From Labilithrix sp. (GTDB lineage Bacteria > Myxococcota_A > Polyangia > Polyangiales > Polyangiaceae), in NCBI GenBank assembly GCA_019637175.1, contig JAHBWD010000029.1, forward strand, positions 1 through 64,000: a DNA stretch of 64,000 bases, given 5' to 3'. Position 1 is the first letter of the stretch, and every line of letters starts with the position of its first letter. Below, piece by piece: positions 45,767-53,450 of this stretch. The notes under the pieces were generated by a model that did not search any database, was not told the origin of the DNA, and saw only the letters and a program-made list of their open reading frames with translations. The position numbers and the translations under genes are program-made.

Positions 45767-46584
45767 GCTCTCCTCACCCGACGCGCCGCGCCCGCGGCGA
45801 ACAGCGTGGCGAGCGTCAGGACGATCGACGCGCCCTCGGGCCAGCCGAGCCGCACCGCGACCATGAACCCGAGCAGCACCGACGTGACGCCGGCGAGCAT
45901 GGCCCAGCCGACGACGCCGAGGAGCGAGCGGCCGAGCAGGCGCCCCGTCGCCGCGGGGATCACGAGGAACGCGCTCACGAGCACGACGCCCGCGAGGCGG
46001 ATGGCGGCGACGACGACGGCGGCCAGCAGCGCGAGCAGCGCGCTCTCGAGCCAGCCGACCTCGATCCCGGAGAGGCGCGCGAGCTCTTCGTCGAAGGTCG
46101 CGTACGCGATGCGCGTCCAGGCGAAGACCACGAAGGAGAGCGTCACCGCCGCGATGCCGAGGACGATCCAGAGATCGTCGGCGCCGACGAGCACGATGTT
46201 GCCGAAGAGGAGCTGCTCGGGATCGAACGTTTGCTGCGTGCGCTTCGCCTTCCGCAAGAAGATCACGCCGGCGGCGAAGCAGACGGCGAACAGGATCGCC
46301 ATCGCGACGTCGGATCGGAGGCCGCCCCGGCGGCGGAGCGTCCCGATCGCCATCGCCGCGACCGCGGTGAAGGGGATCGCGACGACGAGCGGCGAGCTCA
46401 GGCCGAGGAACATGCCGAGGGCGATGCCGCCGAACGCCGCGTGGGAGAGGCCGTCGCCGAGGTAGGCGAGCCCGCGCGCCGTGACGAGCACCCCGAGCAG
46501 CGCGAGGAGCGCGGCGAGGACGGATCCGGCGAGCAGCGCGCGCTGGAAGATGGGGATGCCGAGGTAGGCGAACGAGTCGAGCAC
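45763..46584 (-). CDS. ABC-3 family metal-ion permease (ZnuB/TroC type)
   Basis: 273 aa inner-membrane permease with about eight helices. Family features: ARGLAYLGDGLSHAAFGGIALG near residue 40, the conserved ABC-3 segment; and RLAGVVLVSAFLVIPAATGRLL near residue 190, contacting the ATPase. It should import zinc or manganese with an ATPase and a binding protein, but neither is encoded next to it; those partners must lie elsewhere or have been lost. The GTG start is 69 bp from the divergent lipoprotein gene. It is the first of three genes joined by GTGA overlaps; the pairing with a methyltransferase is unusual. Confidence 0.88.
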   Translation of the reverse strand: MLDSFAYLGIPIFQRALLAGSVLAALLALLGVLVTARGLAYLGDGLSHAAFGGIALGMFLGLSSPLVVAIPFTAVAAMAIGTLRRRGGLRSDVAMAILFAVCFAAGVIFLRKAKRTQQTFDPEQLLFGNIVLVGADDLWIVLGIAAVTLSFVVFAWTRIAYATFDEELARLSGIEVGWLESALLALLAAVVVAAIRLAGVVLVSAFLVIPAATGRLLGRSLLGVVGWAMLAGVTSVLLGFMVAVRLGWPEGASIVLTLATLFAAGAARRVRRA

Positions 46585-46653
46585 TGTCTCGCGACGCCAG
46601 AAGCTACCGCCCTTCGCACCCTTCCGCTACGCTGGATCCGAAAGGCCTCTCGC

Positions 46654-48621
46654 ATGCGCCTGCCTTCGCTTGCACGCTTCTTCGCGGTGTCGCTCGTCGC
46701 CGCGCTCTTCCTCGTCGTCCTCGCGGCGGGTTGCGGTCGCTCGAGCCTCGAGATCGAGACCGTCGAGGGGGGGATCACCCCGGGCAACTGCGGGCCTTCG
46801 AACTGCCCGAGCGGGTGCTGCGACGCGAACGGGATCTGCCGCGTCGGGTCGGATACGCGCGCGTGCGGCACCCGCGGCATCCGATGTCTCGACTGCGTCG
46901 CGAACGGCTTCACGTTCTGCGACGGCCGGCGGGTCTGCGGTCGCGACGTCACCAACTGCGGCCCGGGCGAGTGCCCGACGGGGTGCTGCTCGACCGAGGC
47001 GGGTCGATCCACCTGCCTCGCGGGCACCGATCCCGGCGCGTGCGGGCGGAGCGGCCAGAGCTGCATCGACTGCGCGAGGCAGGGCCGCTCGTGCGACTTC
47101 GGCACACGGGCCTGCAGCGTCGGTCGCTGCGACGCTTCGAACTGCCCCGGCTGCTGCGTCGGCGATCAATGTCTGCCCGGCTCCGACAGCGGCGCCTGCG
47201 GAGCGCGCGGCGAGCAGTGCCGGAGCTGCACCGCCACCGGCCAGGTCTGTCAGTCGACGCCCGGCGGCGGCGGCCAGTGCCAGGGCACGCCGACGTGCGG
47301 CCCGGCCAACTGCGGAGGCTGCTGTCTCGGCACGACCTGCGTGAGCGGCACCGACTCGACGGCGTGCGGCCGCCAAGGGCTCGCGTGCTCGAACTGCCAG
47401 GCGAACGGGCGCGTCTGCGTTCCTCAAGGGCAGCCCAACGAGCGCACCTGCCAGCTCCCGGTCACGTGCGGCCCCGCCAACTGCCCCGGCTGCTGCGTGG
47501 GCAACGAGTGCGTCGTCGCGACGACGCCGGCCGCGTGCGGACGCAACGGCGAGGTGTGCAGGGGCTGCGGCCTCAACGAGGCGTGCAACGCGGGCGTCTG
47601 CATTCCGGCGCCGAACTGCGGACCGGCGAACTGCGCGGGCTGCTGCATCGGCAACGACATCTGCGCCGTCGGAAATCAGAACACGGCGTGCGGCGCGGCC
47701 GGCGTCCAGTGCCTCAACTGCGCGGGTCAGGGCCGCGTGTGTCAGGGCGGCGCGTGCCAGGTGCCCGCGTGCGGTCCGGCGAACTGCGCGGGCTGCTGCC
47801 AGGGCAACACGTGCGTGATCGGCGTCCAAGACAACGCGTGCGGCGGCGGCGGCCAGCAGTGCAACGACTGCACGCAGGGCGCGCAAGTCTGCACCGCGGG
47901 TCAGTGCCGCGATCGATGCGGTCCGGCGAACTGCGCGGGCTGCTGCACGACGAGCAACGCGTGCGCCCTCGGCTTCGCCAACGGCGCGTGCGGCTCCGGA
48001 GGCGCCGCGTGCGTCAACTGCACCGGCGCCGGCTCGACGTGCAACGGCCTCGTCAACCCGCGCGTCTGCAACAACCAGCAGAACACCTGCCCCGCGCCCT
48101 ACGGCGCGTGCCCCGACGGCGTGACGACGCCGATCACGCCCTCGCTCCAGAACCATTGCGACGACCTCGATCTCGACGGCCTCCAGGGCGCCTGCGCCGG
48201 GGGCCAGGAGACGGGCACGTGCGCGGCCGCGTTCGCGCTCCTCGCGGCGGTGAAAGCGCCGTGCGCGGCGTGCCTCGCGCCGTTCAACGTGCCGCTCGGG
48301 CAGCTCTCGGGCATCTACGCCTGCGTCGCGCCGTTCGTCGACGTCGATTGCAACCGATCGACGGGCTGCGCGATGCACTGTCAGACGACGAGCTGCAGCC
48401 AGTGTCCTCCGGCGTCGACCGAGCAATGCCGCAGCCAGGTCGGCGCCAACGGCGGTCAGTGCTTCGGGCTCATCGCGCAGACCTCGTGCATCCAGACGCA
48501 AGGCGCGGTCGATCCGGGCGACCTCTGCAGCCCGCTCACGTATCCGCCGATCGCGGACACGGCGCTCTTCAGTCGCTGGTTCCGTGCGGTCGGCGATCAC
48601 TTCTGCGGCAACGGCCCGTGA
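46654..48621 (+). CDS. Cys-rich CGPANC-repeat surface lipoprotein
   Basis: 655 aa. Signal and lipobox (VLAAGCG) then eight tandem repeats of roughly 45-60 residues (about residues 45-440) with the consensus 'CGPANC-x-GCC-x(4)-C-x(8)-ACG-x(5)-C-x-x-C-x(7)-C', each about eight cysteines, so 60 or more in all. The rest (about 445-655) is another Cys-bearing domain (CPAPYGACPDGV, ACAGGQETGTCAAAFALLAA, CSQCPPASTEQC) without repeats. Such dense disulfide repeats imply export and a rigid rod-like stalk. ATG 46654 gives the lipoprotein signal. The family is not one I can name; a function in surface attachment is a guess. Confidence 0.8.
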   Translation: MRLPSLARFFAVSLVAALFLVVLAAGCGRSSLEIETVEGGITPGNCGPSNCPSGCCDANGICRVGSDTRACGTRGIRCLDCVANGFTFCDGRRVCGRDVTNCGPGECPTGCCSTEAGRSTCLAGTDPGACGRSGQSCIDCARQGRSCDFGTRACSVGRCDASNCPGCCVGDQCLPGSDSGACGARGEQCRSCTATGQVCQSTPGGGGQCQGTPTCGPANCGGCCLGTTCVSGTDSTACGRQGLACSNCQANGRVCVPQGQPNERTCQLPVTCGPANCPGCCVGNECVVATTPAACGRNGEVCRGCGLNEACNAGVCIPAPNCGPANCAGCCIGNDICAVGNQNTACGAAGVQCLNCAGQGRVCQGGACQVPACGPANCAGCCQGNTCVIGVQDNACGGGGQQCNDCTQGAQVCTAGQCRDRCGPANCAGCCTTSNACALGFANGACGSGGAACVNCTGAGSTCNGLVNPRVCNNQQNTCPAPYGACPDGVTTPITPSLQNHCDDLDLDGLQGACAGGQETGTCAAAFALLAAVKAPCAACLAPFNVPLGQLSGIYACVAPFVDVDCNRSTGCAMHCQTTSCSQCPPASTEQCRSQVGANGGQCFGLIAQTSCIQTQGAVDPGDLCSPLTYPPIADTALFSRWFRAVGDHFCGNGP

Positions 48622-48650
48622 CCCGAGGGCTGTGCTAAGACGGTCGCGCG

Positions 48651-49766
48651 ATGGCGCGGCCGGGGTATGACGAGGTCGTTCTTCTCACGGGGTTTCCCTC
48701 GTTCGGCGCGCGCAAGCTCTGCGAGCATCTCGTCGCGTCGCACGCGCGCACGCTCGTGCACGCCGTCGTGCAGAAGAAGTTCGAGGCCGACGCGCGCGAG
48801 GCGCTCGACGCGCTCCCGCTCGAGCAGCGCGGGCGGGTGAACCTGCTCGAAGGCGACGCCGCGGCGATGGACCTCGGTCTGTCGGGCAGCGAGCTGAAGG
48901 CGGTCGCGTCGGAGATCGACCGCATCCACCACATGGCGCAGGTCTCGTACCTCGGCGCCGATCGAAAGCTCGCCGAGCACGTGAACGTCGGCGGCGCGCG
49001 CGAGATCCTCGAGCTCGCGTCGGTGGCGCGATCGCTCCAGTGTCTCGTCTTCCACTCGACGGCGCACGTGTCGGGCGATCGAACCGGGCTCGTCCTCGAG
49101 GCCGAGCTCGACAAGGGGCAGACGTTTCGCAACGTCGTCGAGGAGACGATGGCGCGCGCCGAGAAGATGATGCGCGGGGCGATGTCGAAGGTGCCGATCG
49201 CCGTCGTTCGTCCCACGATCGTCGTCGGCGACTCGCAGACGGGTGAGGTCGACCGCTTCGACGGACCGTACTTCCTCATCCTGCTCATCGTCACGTCGCC
49301 GCCCGACTTCCCGATGCCGCTCCCCGGCCGCGCCGACACGCTCCTCCACCTCGTGCCCGCCGACTACTACGTGCGCGCCGCGTGCGCGATCGGGCGCGAT
49401 CCGCGCGCGCGAGGTCGCACGTTCCACATCGGTGATCCGTCTCCGCTCACGACCAAGCGGGTCTTCGAGCTCGTCGCCGCCGCCGGCGGGAGGCGAACGC
49501 CGCGCGGCTTCATCCCGGCGAACCTCACGAAGGCGCTCCTTCGCACGCCGGGGATCGATCGCTTGGCGAAGAGCCCGCGCGCGTTCATCGACGCGCTGGC
49601 GACGCCGGTGACGTACAGCTTCGCCAACACCACCGAGCTGCTCGCCGACACAGACGTGCGCTGCCCGCCGCTCGAGAGCTACGTCGACGGCCTCGTCGAG
49701 TACGTGCAGCACCGCTTGCGCGAGAAGCGCGCCCGCGACGCCGAGGTCGACGACCCCCTCGTCTGA
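48651..49766 (+). CDS. Extended SDR-fold protein lacking the catalytic Tyr/Lys pair
   Basis: 371 aa of the extended short-chain dehydrogenase (NAD_binding_4/fatty acyl-CoA reductase-like) fold: VVLLTGFPSFGARKLCEHLV in place of TG-x-x-G-x-G, IHHMAQVSYLGADRKLAEHVNVGGAREIL, VFHSTAHVSGDRTG, VAVVRPTIVVGDSQTGEV. Where Y-x-x-x-K is expected (in the 'N-x-YE-x-SK-x-x-AE' pattern) there is N-V-V163-E-E-T-M167-A-R-A-E, so both Tyr and Lys are missing. It either uses other residues, acts as an isomerase/epimerase-like or is a binding protein. The next gene is 75 bp on, same strand. The substrate is unknown; see findings. Confidence 0.82.
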   Translation: MARPGYDEVVLLTGFPSFGARKLCEHLVASHARTLVHAVVQKKFEADAREALDALPLEQRGRVNLLEGDAAAMDLGLSGSELKAVASEIDRIHHMAQVSYLGADRKLAEHVNVGGAREILELASVARSLQCLVFHSTAHVSGDRTGLVLEAELDKGQTFRNVVEETMARAEKMMRGAMSKVPIAVVRPTIVVGDSQTGEVDRFDGPYFLILLIVTSPPDFPMPLPGRADTLLHLVPADYYVRAACAIGRDPRARGRTFHIGDPSPLTTKRVFELVAAAGGRRTPRGFIPANLTKALLRTPGIDRLAKSPRAFIDALATPVTYSFANTTELLADTDVRCPPLESYVDGLVEYVQHRLREKRARDAEVDDPLV

Positions 49767-49841
49767 GCCTCCAGGGAAGAGGTCGCGGTCGCCGCGGCAC
49801 TCTACCGTTGAGTCGCGCGGCGAGTCCGCTACAAGAGCGGC

Positions 49842-50108
49842 ATGCCGCGTCGCCCCGTCCCACCCCTCGTCGGCGAGGGCATGGTCACGCGGCGGCTCGT
49901 CGTCCGCGCGAAAGACGTCGCGTTCCTCAAGGGCGTCGTGGAGGCGCACGACGGCCTCGCGCAGGTCTTCGCCGAAGCGGGGGGAGATCTCACCATCGCT
50001 TCGCCCGCGGATCGCGAAGCGGATCTGGCGGAGCTCGTGCGCGATCTCGCGGAAGAGCTCGGCGGCGTCCTCGAGCCGGAGCGTCCGGATCTCGAGGCAG
50101 AGCCGTGA
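49842..50108 (+). CDS. DUF4911-like small protein
   Basis: 88 aa. The middle (VTRRLVVRAKDVAFLKGVVEAHDGLAQVFAEAGGDLTIASP) fits the DUF4911 pattern, an alpha/beta fold of unknown role that seems to bind nothing known. The final 25 residues are charged and helical (READLAELVRDLAEELGGVLEPERPDLE). ATG 49842 follows a clear gap of 75 bp. The last four bases overlap the next start (GTGA), so it is made together with the flavoprotein. Confidence 0.75.
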   Translation: MPRRPVPPLVGEGMVTRRLVVRAKDVAFLKGVVEAHDGLAQVFAEAGGDLTIASPADREADLAELVRDLAEELGGVLEPERPDLEAEP

Positions 50109-51274
50109 GCTTCGATCGCGACGTCGCGATCGTCGGCGGCGGTCCGGCGGGAACGAGCACCGCGATCCACCTCGTACGCGCCGAAGGGATCCGCGCCGAT
50201 CGCGTCGTCGTGCTCGACAAGGCACGCTTCCCGCGCGACAAGCCCTGCGCCGGCGCGATCAGCCAGCTCGGCGTCGACGCGCTCCGCGACGTCGGCGTCA
50301 GCGTGCGCGTCCCCGCGGTGGCGATGCAGGGCGTGCGCGTGATTCTGGGCGGCGAGATCGGCGAGACGCGATGCGCGATGGGCATCGTCGTCCGTCGCAT
50401 CGAGCTCGACGCCCAGCTCGTCGACGAGGCGCGCGCGGTGGGCGTCGAGGTGCGCGAGGGCGCGGGCGTCACGGCGATCGAGCGCGTGCCCGGCGGGTTC
50501 CGCGTCACGACCGCCGAGGGGGCGATCACGGCGCGCTTCCTCGCCGCGGCCGACGGCGCGGGGAGCACGACGCGCAAGCTCCTCGGCATGCGCGAGACGG
50601 AGCGCAAGGGCCACCTCTACGTCCTCGAGACGGAGCCGAGCGCGGCCGACACCGGCACCACGCGCGGGCTCATCGACTTCGATCTGTCGGTGCTCGAGGA
50701 CGGCCTGCAAGGCTACTACTGGGACTTCCCCGTCATCGTCGGCGGCGCCCCCGGCGTGAGCCGCGGCATCTACCACGCCAACCTGTCGCCGAGCTCCGAC
50801 GTGAAGAAGGCGCTCGGCCGCGCCCTACGCCGTCGCGGCGTCGACATCGAGAAGGTGAAGCTCAAGCCCTTCAGCACGCGGCCCTACGTGCCCGGCTCGC
50901 GCGTCGCCGAGCCGGGCGTCGTCCTCGTCGGCGAGGCCGCCGGCATCGACCGCACGACGGGCGAGGGCATCGCGCAGGCGATCGTCATGGGGAAGATCGC
51001 CGCGCGCCACTTGATGCGCGCGCTGCGCACCGGCGGGAGCTGCTTCGAGCGGTACGCGCGCGACGTGCGCGCCTCCACGATCGGCCGCCACATGCTCCAG
51101 AGCGCGTGGCTCGCGCGTCGCGTCTACCGGCGCTCCGGCTTGCCCGCGCGCCGCCTCTTGCTGCGCTCCGACTTCGCGCGCGACGCGGCGATGCGCTGGT
51201 ATCACGGCGCGTCGCTCCCGTGGTCGACGCAGGCGCGACTCGCGCTCGGCCTCGCCGCTTCCGCGATCGGCTAG
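50105..51274 (+). CDS. FAD-dependent oxidoreductase of the geranylgeranyl reductase family
   Basis: 389 aa flavoprotein. FAD-binding GxGxxG motif DVAIVGGGPAGTSTAIHLVRAEG at the start, then PRDKPCAGAISQLGVDAL with the 'K-x-C-G-G-x-L'-type region, FLAAADGAGSTTRKLLGM (second FAD contact) and GVVLVGEAAGIDRTTGEGIAQAIVMGKIAA (third). These suit geranylgeranyl reductases and related tryptophan/halogenase-like enzymes that act on prenyl or ring substrates; the actual substrate is unknown. The GTG start is inside the DUF4911 stop (GTGA). It meets the convergent fusion gene within CTAG, with the two stop codons overlapping on opposite strands. Confidence 0.85.
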   Translation: MSFDRDVAIVGGGPAGTSTAIHLVRAEGIRADRVVVLDKARFPRDKPCAGAISQLGVDALRDVGVSVRVPAVAMQGVRVILGGEIGETRCAMGIVVRRIELDAQLVDEARAVGVEVREGAGVTAIERVPGGFRVTTAEGAITARFLAAADGAGSTTRKLLGMRETERKGHLYVLETEPSAADTGTTRGLIDFDLSVLEDGLQGYYWDFPVIVGGAPGVSRGIYHANLSPSSDVKKALGRALRRRGVDIEKVKLKPFSTRPYVPGSRVAEPGVVLVGEAAGIDRTTGEGIAQAIVMGKIAARHLMRALRTGGSCFERYARDVRASTIGRHMLQSAWLARRVYRRSGLPARRLLLRSDFARDAAMRWYHGASLPWSTQARLALGLAASAIG

Positions 51275-53376
51275 ACGTTCGACGGGCGGCTGCCGACGTC
51301 GTCGTCGTCCGAGGTCAGCTCCGCGTGCACCGACGGCGAGCTGCCGTCGACGTCGAGCGCGCTGCCGCGGTCGTGCGCCGAGTCGGGCGGCGGCGGCAGG
51401 CTCGACTGGCCGCTGTGGCCGAGCGCGTTCTTGTGATCGAGGAAGCGCAGCGTTCCTGGTCCGCTCGTGCGCTCGAGCACGCCGCGCAGATCGCCGGGCA
51501 TCGCCGCCTCGACGATGAGCCGCTGGTTCTTCGTCGGGTGATCGAACTCGAGGCGCACGCAGTGGAGGAAGGTCCGGTCGAGCGCGTTCTTCTCCTCGAA
51601 GAAGCGGTTGGTCGGCGCGTGGCCGTAGCGGTCGTCGCCCAGCACGGGGTGGCCGATCGCCGCGAGGTGGCGGCGCACCTGGTGGGTGCGGCCCTGCTCG
51701 GGCACGACGCGGAGGACCGAGTGCCCGCTCGCGACCGCGAGGCGGCGGTAGCGAGTGCGTGCAGGATACATCTTTCCGTCTTCGCGCAGGTCGCGCGTGA
51801 TGGCGCCCTTGCTCGGGGTCACGCCGCGCGCGCCCGCGACGAAGATCTTGCGCGCCGTCTCGGCGCCCAAGACCTGCTGCCAGCGGGGCACGAGCTCCGG
51901 CTTCTTCGCGAGCATCACGAGCCCGGACGTGCCCACGTCGATGCGGTGCACCGGCACGACGTCGGCCGCGTCGGGGAGCTTGCGCGCGCGCTGCACGAGC
52001 GAGGAGGCGTACTCGCCCTGGGGCGACGTGGGCTCGTGGGCGCCCTTCTCGACGACGAGGATCTCCTCGTCTTCGTACGCGACCTTCGGCGTAGGCACGC
52101 CGATGCGACGCAGCACCGCGATCGTCTCCACCTCGTCGGTGAGCGGGATCATGTCGAGCGGGCGGAGCGTCTGACACCCGAAGCCGAGGCGCGAGAAGTG
52201 ATCGAGATCGCGCGCGAGCGTGTCGGGATCGCAGGAGACGTACGCGATGGTGGCGACGTCGATGCGCGCGACGAGCTCGCGCGCGACCGGGCTCATGCCC
52301 CGGCGTGGAGGATTGACCACGACGGCGTCGAGCGTCGCGCGCTGCTCGTCGAGCCGCCTCAGCGCCGAAGCGACGTCGGCCGCCTCCGCGCGCACCGGGA
52401 GCCCTTGGCTCTTCGCCGCCTGCTCGGCGTGGGCCGCGGCGGGGGCGAACGACTCGACGAGGTGCACCTCGGCGCCCGACTGCGCGAGCGCGAGCGAGAT
52501 CGCGCCCGAGCCTCCGTAGAGATCGAGCACGCGCGGCCGGCGGCGGTCGGCGCGGGCGATGCCGAGCAGATCGATGAGGGTCGTGTGAACCCGCTCGGCC
52601 TGCCCGCGGTGCGCCTGGACGAACGAGCCGTAGGTCGCGCGATGGCGCGCCCTGCCGACGCGATCGTCGGCGGCGGTCGCGCCGTGGAGGACGATCGTCT
52701 CGCTCCCGAGGATCTGCGGAGACTCACCTTCGTGGAAGTTGACCGCGACGCCGGCGATCGAAGGGACGGTCGCCGCGAGGCTCCGCGCCGTCGCCTCGAG
52801 CGCCTCGCGCGTCGCGGAGCGGCCACGCTGCATGACGAGCGTGACGAGCACGCTCGAGCCTTCCTCGGTGCGCACCTCGCGGAGATCGACCGCGCGGAGC
52901 GCGCCGCCGCCGTTGGGCTCGAAGGGCGCGAGCGCGCCGGTCGTCTTCTCGTCTTCCGCGATCCGCGCGCGGAGCACCGACGCGATCTCGGCGACCACGG
53001 GCGAGAGCACGCGACAGCGCGGGATGTCGACCACCTGGTGGCCGCCCCCCTTCGCGTAGAGCCCGAGCTTGCCTCCGCCGGAGACGATGAGCTTCGCCCG
53101 CGTGCGGTACTCGACGATCGGCGCGGCGGCGGAGACGGGCTCGGTGTACACGAGCTCGAGCGTCGGATAGCGCGAGACGGACTGCACCACGCGACCGCGC
53201 TTCATCGCGAGCTGCTCGCCGTAGGGGAGGCCGATGATGGGACAACCTCCGCACCGATCGGCGTGCTCGCACACGACCCGCTGCCCGGCGACCTCGTCGC
53301 TCGGCGAGCCGGCGCGAGGCAGCTGCGCGAGCAGCGCGCTCTCGTTCGGCGTCGTTCTGTCCTCGCGCGACGGCAT
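51271..53376 (-). CDS. Fused 23S rRNA-type uracil-C5 methyltransferase and RluA/RluD-type pseudouridine synthase
   Basis: 701 aa bifunctional RNA-modifying enzyme. The first 430 residues are a TrmA/RlmD-type methyltransferase: cluster cysteines C36, C42, C45 (CEHADRCGGCPIIG) and a probable fourth in DIPRCRVLSP; SAM domain VLDLYGGSGAISLALA; VVVNPPRRGM; and YVSCDPDTLARDL with nucleophile Cys382. From about 440 is a pseudouridine synthase of the RluA type with VPVHRIDVGTSGLVMLAKKP (catalytic Asp480), EQGRTHQVRRHLAAIGHPVLGD and LHCVRLEFDHPT. Both halves keep their catalytic residues. A disordered 55-residue tail rich in Asp/Ser ends it. The positions modified in RNA are not known. Confidence 0.9.
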   Translation of the reverse strand: MPSREDRTTPNESALLAQLPRAGSPSDEVAGQRVVCEHADRCGGCPIIGLPYGEQLAMKRGRVVQSVSRYPTLELVYTEPVSAAAPIVEYRTRAKLIVSGGGKLGLYAKGGGHQVVDIPRCRVLSPVVAEIASVLRARIAEDEKTTGALAPFEPNGGGALRAVDLREVRTEEGSSVLVTLVMQRGRSATREALEATARSLAATVPSIAGVAVNFHEGESPQILGSETIVLHGATAADDRVGRARHRATYGSFVQAHRGQAERVHTTLIDLLGIARADRRRPRVLDLYGGSGAISLALAQSGAEVHLVESFAPAAAHAEQAAKSQGLPVRAEAADVASALRRLDEQRATLDAVVVNPPRRGMSPVARELVARIDVATIAYVSCDPDTLARDLDHFSRLGFGCQTLRPLDMIPLTDEVETIAVLRRIGVPTPKVAYEDEEILVVEKGAHEPTSPQGEYASSLVQRARKLPDAADVVPVHRIDVGTSGLVMLAKKPELVPRWQQVLGAETARKIFVAGARGVTPSKGAITRDLREDGKMYPARTRYRRLAVASGHSVLRVVPEQGRTHQVRRHLAAIGHPVLGDDRYGHAPTNRFFEEKNALDRTFLHCVRLEFDHPTKNQRLIVEAAMPGDLRGVLERTSGPGTLRFLDHKNALGHSGQSSLPPPPDSAHDRGSALDVDGSSPSVHAELTSDDDDVGSRPSNV

Positions 53377-53450
53377 GCGAGCGTCCAGGTTACACGAGTT
53401 GGAGGGTGGGACCGGAAGGGGATACGCTCTCGTCGAGTCTCGAGGCCCGC

